Shown here: in pieces, positions 22,101 through 33,300 of the stretch
How positions within the stretch are numbered: the stretch's first letter is position 1
Layout: each line of letters begins with the position of its first letter
NCBI GenBank assembly: GCA_964023275.1
Contig: OZ029918.1
Span: 35,790,063 to 35,854,062 of the forward strand
DNA from: Norana najaformis
Lineage: Eukaryota > Annelida > Clitellata > Crassiclitellata > Hormogastridae
Reading direction: 5' to 3'
DNA length: 64,000 nucleotides
The notes under the pieces: model-generated
Told to the model about the DNA's origin: nothing
What the model saw: only the letters and a program-made list of their open reading frames with translations
Database searches by the model: none
Made by a program: the position numbers and the translations under genes

Positions 22101-24951
22101 TTTTCCACTTTCCACCTCATCTTCTTCCACCTCCTTTTCCTCTTTCACTTGCTGGCGGTCTTCCTGCTCCTCATATTGCCCCTACTGTTACTTTCCTTTT
22201 CCTTCTTACTCTCCTACCTCCTCCTCTTCCACTTCCTCCTCCTCTTGCTCTTCCTTCTGTTACTCTACTGTATTTTTAACTTTTTATTCCGTTTCTCCCT
22301 TCCTGCTTCTGTCATCATCATCATCATCATCATCATCATCTTCACCACAACCATCATCAATAACATCACCATCATTATCATCATCACCTTCACCATCATC
22401 ATCATCATCACCATCACCACAACCATCATCATCATCTTCACCATCACCATCATCTCCAGTTTATTCTTTACATATTTACATTTTTTCATCGTTGTATTAC
22501 GTTGCTTTGCGTTACTTTATATTACAGGTGGACCTGATGCCGTGGAGTTTGAAGGTTCGTTCTCCATCGGATGGAAGTCTGGAGAGTTTGACCAGACAAA
22601 CTCCATCGTCACGTAAAGATGCTGCTGCTGTTGCTGTCGTCACGCTTGACCGGGTTCCATCTGCCTCGGCTGATGCCAAGAAGAGAACTGACCTCGACGA
22701 CAGCACTGATGCAGAACTGGTACGAAAGACGAATAAAGATCCGGCAACGAAGACAAAGGCTAGGAATGGTTCCGAAATTGCATCTAGGAATGGATCCCGG
22801 AATGGTTTTTGGGATGCCGAAATTGGATCTCGGAATGGTTCTGATAATGGCGATTCGCGATCGTGGAATCATTCTAAGAATCCCAAAAATCTATCTCGGA
22901 ATGGATCCCGTAATGGTTCACAGAATGGATCTTCGAATGGATCCCATAATAGTTCAGAGAATGGATCCCGTAATGGTTCTCAGAATGGATCCCGTAATGG
23001 TTCTCAGAATGGATCTCCGAATGGATCCCGTAATGGTTTTCAGAATGGATCTCCGAATGGATCCCGTAATGGTTCTCAGAATGGATCTCCGAATGGATCC
23101 CGTAATGGTTTTCAGAATGGATCTCCGAATGGATCCCGGAGTGTATCACAGAACGATTCCATCGCCATAGACGCCAAAATGGAGCTTCGCGAAGCGCAGA
23201 GCAGTTTGCAGCTTCTTCCTCTGAACTGGTGCTCGTCTGAATTCAACCTGGAGGAGGAACTCGCTCGAACTCTGTACGCCAAGGTCAAGGACTGCCCCGT
23301 CAAGGTCAAGGACTGCCCCCTCAAGGTCAAGGACTGCCCCCTCAAGGTCTGTGACTCCTTAGCCAAGGCCAGCAACTCCTTTACTAAGGTGACGGCTGAA
23401 AACCAACGCAAGATAAGTAGCACCGGCACTTATAGTCCAATTAAGGTCACTGGAGGCCATTTCAAGGACACGCAAGGTCACGCAAAGGTTAAAAGCAGCT
23501 CCCTCAAGGTTGAAAAGTATCCAAGCAAGGTGAAAACAAATCTGGAATTCAATCCGGATGCACCAAACTCGTCGGGTGGTCTTGAGCAGGTTGACGTGTC
23601 AACCGCACGTAGAAAGGAAACTCTGAGGGTGGAAAAACAGGTCGTGTGCCAGAGAAGGAGCGCGATAACCAGAGAACGGAGGTCAACCCATGACGATGAC
23701 GTCAGAACGTTTGTTGGCCCCAGTTGCCAGATGGCGTCATGGTCAGCAAGTCCAGTGGTTTGCTGTTCTTATGAAGCCACGCCTTCTTCTTCGGCCACGC
23801 CTTCTTCGGCCACGCCTTCTTCTTCGGCCACGCCTTCTTCGGCCACGCCTTCTTCTTCGGCCACGCCTTCTTCTTCGGCCACGCCTATCTCTCAGGCAAT
23901 GCCTTGCTGCGAGGCCACACATTATATGGTCCCGCCTTCTTCTGAGGCCACGCCTTCTTCTGAAGCCACACTTTCTTCTGAGGTCAGACCTATCTACAAG
24001 ACCACGTTTCTTTCTGAGGTCACGCCTATCTATGTGAACACGCCCGTCTTTGAGACCGCGCCATCTTCAAAGGCCACGCCTTCCCCCGAGGCTATGCTTT
24101 CATGTGAGACCATTCCTTGCATTGGAAACGTTATTAATTCGGGCATCTCAGTGACAAAAGGAAAGGGTCCAACTGGTAAAGTGAAAAGTCGCCTCGGAGT
24201 GGCGCCTGGAAGAGCCGGAAAAAGCGCGAAAACATTCAACAAGATCGATGTCACCAATACAACTTCGTCATCAGGGGTCCGTTCCAGCCCACGAGAACCC
24301 ACCAGACCTGCAGGCATCAGAACTCCAACGACCGATACCCCGAAAACAGCCCGAAGCCTCGCCAACGGTGCAACGAAGGCCACGCCCCGTCGAACAGAAT
24401 TTGCTCTCCAAACCCGTCTTCCGAAATCAACCATAAGAAGGTTGGATAGCTCAGACGGTCCTTGCCCAGTTCGACGAACCCCGACGAGCCCCCAGTCTCC
24501 TAGAAAGGTATCAGCGTCACCGAGCCTCTCCTACACAAAACAAACCTCTAAAGATTGCACTTCGCACCTCGAGAAGAACATACACCCGTGCTTTGCCGCG
24601 AAACCAGCAACCCGTGACGACGAATCTATTTCACCACGCTCGAGTAAGGACGGAGGCACGACAGTCGTTCTAGACGTACAGGCAGCCAAAGCTGGTCCGA
24701 GCACGTCTTTCAAGATTACGCGCCAGTTCAGTGAAGAGGAACTCGGTGAAGCCAATCGAATGGAAATGATCGTCTTATCTCCATTACCGAGGCTGAAACT
24801 TCCCTATCAAAGCACTATCGAAAGGAACTCCAAAAGCATCCCCTTACGAAAAGAAGATGCCATCAGCCCACGTGCCACCATCGCCAAGAACTCGACGAAA
24901 GAACGTTCGACGCTCACTAGAAACTCCAAAAAACCACGCCCTGTCACATGA
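18283..24951 (+). CDS. Unrecognised 989-residue coiled-coil protein with NGS repeats and possible N-myristoylation
   Basis: Six exons join in phase: 18283-18300, 19478-19637, 20607-20705, 21311-21387, 21797-21988, 22528-24951. Exon 1 is only MGSYAS: Gly2 and Ser6 fit the N-myristoylation pattern, and the donor is an ideal gtaagt. Exon 2 is acidic, then DVWEVVNVLKRKGF. Residues ~98-180 (exons 4-5) form a heptad-rich coiled coil (KRELDEKDSIIEALKEENRL). The last exon encodes 807 low-complexity residues: NGS repeats (~262-388), three KVKDCPxK units, repeated ATPSSS, then a basic Ser/Thr/Pro-rich tail ending in TGA. No catalytic domain was recognised and I do not name a family. An open frame across 21778-22527 in the last exon's frame differs from exon 5's frame and is taken as intron. 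The tiny first exon is the least certain part. Confidence 0.72.
18498..18695. repeat. Composite (ATT/GTT)n-(ATC)n-(ACT)n triplet array
   Basis: About 200 bases of triplets inside intron 1 of the coiled-coil gene, with about 25 consecutive ATC units in the middle. A retroelement-type 'tatatagcgcc' end lies 140 bases upstream, at about 18364. Confidence 0.95.
19160..19232. repeat. (CCTG)n microsatellite abutting a LINE 3' end
   Basis: About 17 units of gcctgcct, running straight into the LINE copy that starts with 'cttggatcttgacc'. Confidence 0.9.
19230..19362 (+). mobile_element. LINE 3' end, plus orientation
   Basis: 'ttggatcttgacctggaaccgaaccc...ttgactgagcgccgatgaataagctgg...gggcgctgcagaaatctcgagtttacgatg'. 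Same 3' end as the copies at 25320-25490 and 53446-53600. Confidence 0.8.
19725..20235 (+). repeat. Three copies of repeat family E
   Basis: Copies at about 19725-19815, 20045-20143 and 20150-20235 share 'gtgccagtccca', 'gcctggataaa.gaggaggg.gacg' and, in the last two, 'aagatgtcgttaaacactgg'. A partial copy is at 11307-11380. All lie in intron 2 of the coiled-coil gene. Confidence 0.8.
20365..20578 (+). mobile_element. tRNA-derived SINE, family B
   Basis: Box A 'tggtgtagtggtatggtcg' and box B 'gggttcgaatc' are followed by 'tagcgaccttggacaag', 'gtaacgggaaaccacctcac' and 'ggcataaagccaatggacct', with a CATCATC tail. A second copy is at 60142-60350. Confidence 0.85.
22312..22455. repeat. (ATC)n/(CAC) triplet array in the last intron of the coiled-coil gene
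   Basis: Imperfect atcatcatc and caccatcac units. The preceding 22030-22270 is pyrimidine-rich (ctcctcttcc). Together they produce the long spurious reading frame into the last exon. Confidence 0.9.
22528..24951 (+). CDS. Terminal exon of the coiled-coil gene (807 residues plus stop)
   Basis: The acceptor is 'tttatattacag' and the exon opens VDLMPWSLKVRSPSDGS in the phase left by exon 5. It stays open for 2.4 kb despite tandem repeats, which supports real coding. The 18-36-bp repeat arrays keep the frame. ATTAAA-like words at about 25130 and 25245 could serve as poly(A) signals. Confidence 0.85.
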   Translation: MDLMPWSLKVRSPSDGSLESLTRQTPSSRKDAAAVAVVTLDRVPSASADAKKRTDLDDSTDAELVRKTNKDPATKTKARNGSEIASRNGSRNGFWDAEIGSRNGSDNGDSRSWNHSKNPKNLSRNGSRNGSQNGSSNGSHNSSENGSRNGSQNGSRNGSQNGSPNGSRNGFQNGSPNGSRNGSQNGSPNGSRNGFQNGSPNGSRSVSQNDSIAIDAKMELREAQSSLQLLPLNWCSSEFNLEEELARTLYAKVKDCPVKVKDCPLKVKDCPLKVCDSLAKASNSFTKVTAENQRKISSTGTYSPIKVTGGHFKDTQGHAKVKSSSLKVEKYPSKVKTNLEFNPDAPNSSGGLEQVDVSTARRKETLRVEKQVVCQRRSAITRERRSTHDDDVRTFVGPSCQMASWSASPVVCCSYEATPSSSATPSSATPSSSATPSSATPSSSATPSSSATPISQAMPCCEATHYMVPPSSEATPSSEATLSSEVRPIYKTTFLSEVTPIYVNTPVFETAPSSKATPSPEAMLSCETIPCIGNVINSGISVTKGKGPTGKVKSRLGVAPGRAGKSAKTFNKIDVTNTTSSSGVRSSPREPTRPAGIRTPTTDTPKTARSLANGATKATPRRTEFALQTRLPKSTIRRLDSSDGPCPVRRTPTSPQSPRKVSASPSLSYTKQTSKDCTSHLEKNIHPCFAAKPATRDDESISPRSSKDGGTTVVLDVQAAKAGPSTSFKITRQFSEEELGEANRMEMIVLSPLPRLKLPYQSTIERNSKSIPLRKEDAISPRATIAKNSTKERSTLTRNSKKPRPVT
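22765..23150 (+). repeat. Coding minisatellite (Asn-Gly-Ser repeats)
   Basis: Units of about 18 bases, 'aatggatcccgtaatggt', group into a 36-base unit (NGSRNGSQNGSP). Near the end, alternate units carry Ser or Phe, giving a 72-base higher-order period. All changes keep the frame. Confidence 0.95.
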
Positions 24952-25319
24952 TAATCAGTGTAGACCCGATACAACTCGCTCTTCTTCAATTTCTCAAGGA
25001 AGCTGTACACCAGTAAATTTTATGAACCACAACCGTACTTCAAACCTTGTGACTAATATCAGACCTACTACATTATATCACCGAGTTTGTGTTAACGTCA
25101 ACAGGTAGTTAAGCCAAGTTCCAAATGAATTAAAAAGATTTGTCAAAACGATGGTCGTGACGATATTTAGTTTTACTGACGCAGAGGTGTATCAGATATA
25201 CAGTCATTCAGGAACATAGTGAACCGGGCATAATAGAAATATACATTAAAAGCACAATTAAAGTGATTTGATAGTCTACAGTGATTCAGACAACAGATTC
25301 AACACAAAATATCGAGTTA

Positions 25320-25490
25320 ACAGTGCCTGTGTACACCCCTTCTTCCTCTTATCGCTCTCTCCTCTCCAACCCCAAACACCACCCCCGCAGCTGCCACGCT
25401 GTCTCTACGTCTGAATGTTGGATCTTGACTTGGAACCGAACCCTTTTGCCTATCGATTTTGTTTTGACTGAGCGCCTGTGAATAAGATGT
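25320..25490 (+). mobile_element. LINE 3' end, plus orientation, tail lost
   Basis: 'aaacaccacccccgcagctgccac...tggatcttgacttggaaccgaacccttttgcctatcgattttgttttgactgagcgcctgtgaataag'. It stops at the conserved 'gaataag' block. Confidence 0.75.
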
Positions 25491-25556
25491 TCCGCTACGA
25501 AGGTCATCCTCTTCACATCATTGATTACAGATAGGTGACAAAATTTCGTTGACGGA

Positions 25557-26100
25557 TCAACAGATAATCAAGGATTTACATCGAAAAATAAGTTGACTGA
25601 CATAAATAAATTGGTGTAAATGCAATGTTGTTAAAACACATTTTGATTTTGCAGACCTACATACATAGCCTATATAGATCTGGCGCGTGTGGAACTCATG
25701 AATACTAGATTCAGTAATTAAGCGTCTTTCAGATCTGGGTTGATTGTAAGAGTGAAGGGGGTTTAAGTCATCCGAGACCAAAATTGGAAAATGGTCAGAT
25801 ATGTCAATAACCACAATAGAAGATTCAAAGTGATCCAAATAAATATTAGTATAGATATTATCAATTAATGAAGCTGTTGTGTCTGTATTGCTTGTGGGCA
25901 TAATATAGATAGAAGATAGTAATAAGAGAATAAAATGTTAAGAAAATCATGTGTATGAGTGTGTTGTTCAGATTTGAGATGGTCCACATTAAAATCACTT
26001 GATCAAAATATTCTTTTTCCAGTGCTGGAGATGTAGGATAATAACCGTTCGAATTCCTTATTAAAGGCATCTATATCGGTTTCGGGAGGGCGATAAATTG

Positions 26101-26175
<75 letters not shown>

Positions 26176-26980
26176 CTTTCCCCTTAGTTTGTGGTATATT
26201 AATGAACAGTCTTTCATAAGTAGGCCTATTATTGTTAGCTCTAGTCTAGGGTACCTCAAAAAACCCTAAAATTAAGATCTGCTTTAATAAAGAAAGCTAC
26301 GCCACCTCCTTTACCCGCAGTTCTGCAATTATAAATAAATTCATAATCAGAAATGATAATAGTTTCAGCAGAATCATTGTCAAGCCAAGTCTCAGTTAAT
26401 GACAAAACGGAAATAGGGAGTTGGGATAGGACATTTCGTATTTCGAATAATTTAGGATAAAGACTTCTACAGTTTAAATGCATGATTGTAAACGGGGTAA
26501 ATTGACAGTTAAGAAATTGTTTTTCGAAGGTGTCGAAGGTACTGTATGAACTAGAGCAGGGAATATATCGAAAGAAATTTTCGTCATTGTCTAGGTCATT
26601 ATTATTCACTCAGGAACGGTGTTCCTCTTCTGGATACAAAATACAAATTAAGGGCCAATTTATCAAACCTATCACTCAAAGTTGAGAGGGTATCCTCATT
26701 TCTAACGGCTGTCTCGATAAAATCAGAAACAACTGTGCTGTTATACAAGGGTAGGATTGTCTTAACACATTGGTGGCAGTAGGCCTAATATGGTTCGGAG
26801 ATAGAAATAGAAGGAGACCTGAAGTCCAGTTCAGTATCACTAATATACTTGCAGCTGTTACATAATGCGCAGATTACATTAATATCATTAAACTTGCAGC
26901 GACTATCACCTAGAGAACTGGTCTGTACAGTGGTGATCGTAAAGTGAAAAGAAAAACAAAGAGAAAAACAGAGAGAGAGA
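25557..26980 (-). pseudogene. Decayed CR1/L2-type LINE fragment: ORF1 zinc-finger remnant and endonuclease domain
   Basis: Reading the minus strand, 26980-26640 carries CALCNSC and HQCVKTILP, a Cys/His cluster like the PHD-type ORF1 of CR1 elements. At about 26610-26255 comes FTIMHLNCRSL, SVLSLTETWL and GKGGGVAFFI, the apurinic-endonuclease-like (EEP) domain start. At 25900-25730 comes NIYTNI, DISDHFPIL, the end of that domain (SDHFP motif). The frame shifts more than once and a (TA)n array cuts through the middle. No reverse transcriptase follows. This is a dead copy and is recorded as such. Confidence 0.85.
26104..26172. repeat. (TA)n microsatellite inside the LINE fragment
   Basis: About 34 uninterrupted TA units, splitting the endonuclease reading frame. 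Confidence 0.97.
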
Positions 26981-27332
26981 GAGAGTGAGAGAGAATGTAA
27001 TCTATGGTCAAGAAAGCTGAAACAGCATGCGTCTTTAAACTCCTTATCAACATGCTAATATATTCATATATTCATAATATTAATGTATTCCTGCATTTTG
27101 ATATTCACGTAGTCAGTCCCTGATGTTGATGCGTGTTTTATGAACGTGGTTGCTGTTCTCTTCAGTGCTTGACTCAAAACAACTGTTAATTATAAGCATC
27201 TGAGTTGAAAGCGATCGGTATGATGTTATCGGGTGGATAGACTAGTGATTCCCGTTTATAAGAAAGTACTGCAGCGTAACTGTGATTAAACACTGCCTCT
27301 GGAGACAGCGTGTCCGACAACATTCCGTCAAA

Positions 27333-30300
27333 ATGGCCGCCCAGTCTTTCGATCGCAACAACCGATCGAAATTGGACATCGTGTCTTTCGGAGAAGCGAA
27401 GGTCTCATAAAATTCTCCGATAATAATTCGCCAGTAATTGTTTAATGCTTTGACGACAAATATGCGTGCGGTTTGTATGGGCCGATGGAGCTTAGGTGGA
27501 CTGCACCCGACTGGTGGGTCCAAGCTGTGGCGTATTACGGGAAAATGGTTTTACTCAGATGGATGCCAAATTTGTTTCTTTTGTGAAATAATTTATCGGC
27601 ATACTTATAGTATCGGGGATAGCTCAGTTTTGGGCTATTTTGGGCATGGCTTTCGGGCACTAAGCTTAGTTGGCGCTAAGATGGATCTCTTCAAGCTACA
27701 CATTATTTGCAAAGATCAGTTAAGCGTTATTCAATATTTACAAAGCCGAACTAACCGTAACTTTGGGCTAATTTATCTACTAGGCGACTATTAAGGAATG
27801 TATGTACATGCATATTTGTATTGCACCTTTTAAGAATGTCTCAGACTTGGAGCTGGGCTATCTGACATATCTAAAAAGGAGCCTCATATTTGTTCAGCAA
27901 CAATATAGTACCAGAGGGCAGCAGACCTTGAATTTGCTGAATCAAGTATTGATATACTGCTAGAAATCTTTGGAAGTCTGTTGGTTTTTTGGATCTTTTG
28001 TTAGGTGCAAGAGCCAGCAAAGGAGTCCAGGCGAGTTGTGTCAGACTCTGAGCATGCCACATTGCATGTTTCACAAACTGCTGAATCAAAGGTACTTACC
28101 ATAAGCCTAGAGTAGTTTTGTTAAGGTATTATATAAACTTGTGTCATTACATTTTGTCATTACCTTACACCCTTGCGGTTCGGTGGCCGATTGGTAACAC
28201 GCTGGCACGAAGAGCGGAAGGAAGCGGGATCGAATCCCGCTTGCCCCATAAAGGTCGACTCAGCCGCTACTCGCCAGAGGGCAGTAGTAAAATGAGTAGC
28301 AGTTTCACTGCGTAGATAACCTTGGGTTCGGCGGGTAAGACTTGCCATCTACCGCCGATGTATGGTCACTAGTGGCCACCTAAGGACTGATGGCATTGAA
28401 ACCGGAGATCAGTACCGGCACCTACGGGCGTTGAACCCATGGTGGAATCTCTATCTTGTTATTAAGTTACAATTTAGCTGGAAGTTCTTGAACTCTTATT
28501 CTTGTTCGCAAATGTTGATTAATGACTTTTCACACATTTTTGCTTCGTTGAACCAGCTTGAAGCATAGTAGCAACCAAAATAATTGCTAATGATTGAGCA
28601 TACTTTACCTTACTTTACCTTTGAACTGAACTTAAGCTGCTTTGTTGAACACCAGTATTTTTACAGTTAAAAACAAGTAGTATAAAAACTAGACAAAAAA
28701 GAAAAAAATCAGAAGGATTTGACACAGTCTTTCTAACAGAGTCCCCTTACCAATGCATACCCTACCCTTTGTTATGTATGCCTTACCTTATGTTACCTCT
28801 ATTACCCTGCCCTAAATTAGTAACCCTAGTCTACCCAAAATTAAACTTACTGTATTTTACCTTACTTTGCCCTACAGTGCATTAAAGTTACCCTACTCTA
28901 CCCAAAGTTAAACTTACTGTATTTTACTATACCCTGCCCTACATTACACTTATTTTACCATACTATACCCAGTCATGTAGTAAAGTTGCATGATTGGTTC
29001 TCTACCCTAATTTAAACTTGTATTTTACCCTACCCTATGAAAACCTTGCCTTGTCATAGCTTACTTTAATATACCCTGTATTAAATTACCTTTCGTAACT
29101 TTAGGAAATGAGCATCTCTCCTACATTCTATCATGGAAGCTTTTCTTTACTTAACTTACCTTACTTTGCATTATTTATGTGAAATGTAAATGTACACGTG
29201 TTTCTATAGCGACCGTATGGCCTCGACCCTGCTCATTTTTCAGTGAAGTAATCGGGTGAGATCCTTCACCACCGCTGCCCATTTGAATGGGTGCCACGTC
29301 ATTTAAGGACTGTGCTAACCCGAGAATAGAGTTATGCATCATTATTGAGTGTTGGTAAAACCTGTTTTGTAGTCTAGCGATATTGATGTTCAGGCGAAGA
29401 AAGTTGCGAAACCCGCTGGCCAGAATACAACATCCTGCACAGATGGTGTCCGTCTTGATGGGTCACATGATCACCATGATAGCGGTAAGTCACAGAACAG
29501 CTGAACCAGTATATTCTATTGTATGAGAGACACATTTTCTCTGAATAATTACAGTATTTTTTCATCATTTAAAGACATTTTAAGGCGCTCTTATGTTAAA
29601 TTTTGTAATCTTATGCATCATCTTATATTCTGAATTGAATCTAAAGAGTTATTTGATAAGCAGTTGTGATTATTAAATAATTTTGAAAGAAACGGTTAAT
29701 GAGAATATTCTTTTATCTGAACTGGCTTCTGCGATAGCTTATAGTAGAAATTATTTGCTGAATTATCTGTAAAATTATTATTAGCTACATATTTATGTCC
29801 TTGTTTGTATGATTATAAATTTGTTAACATTTTGAAAATTGTTGTTATTCAGTAGCTAAAATCTTTTACCATTTTGGCAACTTTTCCAATTTTTTGCAAG
29901 TATGTGCTTTTTACTAAGGTCAGGTGAAATCATTTTGGAAAAGATAAAATGAATTCAGCTATGCATTCTAAAGTTTGTTATTTAATTTTATTAGTTCTGT
30001 TTATTTGAAGAATATTTGTTGTTTTTATTATGAAATTGTCAAGCACTGCTTATTTTCTCCCTGGTGATGAATTATTTACTGCAGTGGGTTATTTTGTGTG
30101 AAATCTGCCTGTGAAATTTTTGATTCATTCAGCAGAAAACTGCTTTTAAATACCAAGTATAAATTGGCCTTCCATGAACTGGTTGAACCATAAGTTGCCT
30201 GGCAAAACCACTCTAGAGTTAAACGAATATTCATTAAAGCTGTTCTTGCACAGAATTTTCTACTTGACACAAAACTTGCAAGACTGCTTCTGCAACTGGT

Positions 30301-33300
30301 TTTAATGGCCGACAGTTTTTCTGTTAAATTCTGGCCTGTCAAAACTCGGCAGGTGATACCATTAAAAACTTGGACAACACCAAGTGCTCCATGTTGTTGT
30401 CAGTGTTTAAATCAATGTACAGAAAGCTGTAAAAAGTTACAGAACATCGTAACAGGCTCTGAAATTGTTTATTTCTCTTCGAAATAACTCTTTAAAAAAT
30501 AATGCAGATATTCAGCATTTAATGGAAACTGCTACTTCACCTACGAAGGAGTTTCCTCGAAGGAGTGTTATATACGAGTGTCCAAATACGTTGTATTGTG
30601 AGAGTGTAATTCTTAGTGCGCACCTCTGGTCGGCTTCTCCTGAAGTGGTGCTATATAAGTTTCCAGTTACAATTACAATAGTAAGGGATGTCGGCCGTGG
30701 CATGACCTCAGCAATATAATTGTTATTTTGCGTCCCAGACCAGGTTCTCTGCAGTGCCCTGCCGAGATGCACTAACTATCAGGTTTTACGGATGTTGTCT
30801 TTGTCATTTTGCCAGTATATCTATGTTATGAGGCAATCGGAGTTTAACCTTTTTTCCATAATTATTAATGGTAGTGATTCATTCTCAGTTCTCGCTTCTA
30901 ACACGATACTAATTCATTATGTTCGTAGTTAGTTATTTTTGCATGCCATCCCATTCGCCTGCAGACTCGACTTCTCGCTTATTAACGCAATTCTTCTTGC
31001 CTTCAGCTCTGTGTGTGGCTTTAGTATTTTGTGGAATGGTTTTGCGTAGTCTAGTAGCATGTTTCAAAGGAAATCGCTTGTACTTGGCCGCTTTGAAGGA
31101 AAAAGTTGAAACTCAATACTTAGTGATCACTCATGATTCTTGATTTCTGTTTGTGACGTTATTTCATATTGGTGCTCAGTAAAATTACGGTAATAATCAA
31201 AGACTGCACATGAATCTATGAATTTACAAATGATATTTCCAATAGGCAAAAATTCCTTAACGTAACTTTAATGCTTAACGATAATTCACAAACCATTGTC
31301 AGTTTGCAACGATATTTCAGTTAGGTTAATGTCTTTTAATGTTACTTTTATGCTCAGTTATAACTCAGAAACTATTAAGTATTTGTGACAGTGTTTCAGT
31401 TAGGTGATAGTTTCTTAATGTTACTTTGGAGATTAAATTTACTTCAGTATTTTAAGTAGGTTTAACAAACTCTTGAGGTACTTTGTATCATTTCTGCTTA
31501 ATGAGCTGTTGTTGTGTTTTCGGGATTAGCACAGACGCTTTGAATGCAGTTTATGTTGCTTCTTTCTTGTTGTTAGCGATTTCTTTCTTCTGTTGGCTCT
31601 TTTGGTGTTTGGTAAATCTCTCTCACTCAGCCAGTGGTTCCAGTTTATCAATATTTGTTTTTTTTATACAAGTCCTATTAAAACTTATAATTAGCAACAA
31701 CAACATTAAAAGCACCATATGAACCTATTAATTTTAAATCTGTCATATGCTTGGATTATTGTGGACTTCAGAAGTAAATTAACTGCAATATTTGCCGTTT
31801 TAGGTATAGTAAATTATTAACTGTTTTAGTTATGGTAGCTATTTTCATCAGAAATGCAAAACTAGCAAAAAGAATAACAGTATTGCAACTTAAGCTTTAA
31901 AAATTTAAAATGATAGTGCAGTGGTATTCCTTTGGCTGTAGTAGGCATCACCTGAGTCAACTCCTTTGCTTATCAAAGTGGTTTCAAATGTTGCATGTAC
32001 TGCTAACTGAGCTTTATTTTGCTGACCTGACCCTCTTTTCAAAGCAATTTTTGGTTGGAGTGAGCATCATGAATTATCTAATATTGTATGGCAATTGAAG
32101 CATTAATCATTAAAGTTTTCAATACCAAATTTGAGTTTATTAGTTAAATTATTACAGAAGTATTTTTCTTTTCAAGGGACAAACATGGCCAAAGTGATTT
32201 TCTTTAGAAACAGTGTTTTCTAACTTGTTTCAAGTTCATGTGAATTGTCAGCTTTCAACATGTTACATATTTTCAGACGTTTTTGCCTCATAACAGGCCG
32301 AATCAGAGCACTCGTTGCATATATATGTATAATTACACACATAGATATGTGTTCATATATCATTTGCGTGTGTATGTACATATGCATGTATGCATAATCC
32401 TGTCAATCATTTCATAAAATTTAGTTGATGTGTGTTGATTTTTTTTGGAATAAGATATTATTGCGTTTTATGTCATGTTTCAATGCTGAACCGTTGTTGC
32501 ACAATGTAACTATAGGACTTTGCCATTGACGCTTCAAATCTTGTTAAGTCTTTAACCCAATGGATACTGATCTGCTTTAACCCACTGGATACCGATCTTC
32601 ATGTGAAGTACATTTACTTGTGGAGGCTGATTGAGTTTAGCGAACTGTACTGTTTACCAAAAAATCATGAAAGCAAGACATTTATTTAGGATGTTTATGG
32701 ATTTACTGTAAGCTTGTTTTAAACTGTTACCAGTAAATGAGTGTTGTAAGTACCTAAGGTTTGCAGTAGCTGTAAGCACAAGTTGCTAAATTTCACAGTA
32801 CTTGTAAGTGCAAGTACTTAAGATTTTATGTACTTGTAAGTACAAGTACTTTAGGTGTGCAAGTTTGTTTTCATCATGGTGTGAATCATCATTGCACGTA
32901 ATCATCATCGTCATCATTGTAGCTAATCGTGATTAGTATCTATGATAATGATAAAACAAAATTTGGTGTTGTTGTGGCAATATTTTATGCTAAAATTTTC
33001 TAATCTTTCTGCAAAATTCAGTGATGTTGGTATCCATTGGGTTGTGTTTTCCAGCCCTTCGTATATTTATGCTTTTGAGAACAGGGTAGCAAACTACTTG
33101 CATGGCATACCGTAGACAGTGTTAACCTGTTAAGAGTATCCACCTCTCAGTTTTATTTGGAGCCTAGCTTCTTGTGTTCTGTAGTCAAATACTTCTGGTA
33201 ATGTAAGTTTGTGATGTTATAAACATGTTAATTCCAGGAGTGCCTTTTAAAAGGCACTACAAATGCGTAGTTTGTAGCTAAACGACTTCTTACCTGAGGA

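Noticed and set aside
21778-22527. In-frame extension of the coiled-coil gene's last exon to a 1057-residue open frame
   Set aside because: This reads exon 5 in the wrong frame and passes through pyrimidine and ATC repeats. The coiled-coil frame with clean donor and acceptor sites is better.
27438-27794. 118-residue open frame overlapping the first intron of the RS-protein gene
   Set aside because: No family resemblance, no splice support, and it starts after the better-supported first exon.
28166-28245. Possible tRNA gene
   Set aside because: Box A and B are present, but no acceptor-stem pairing was seen and a SINE body follows. The same holds for the other tRNA-like heads.
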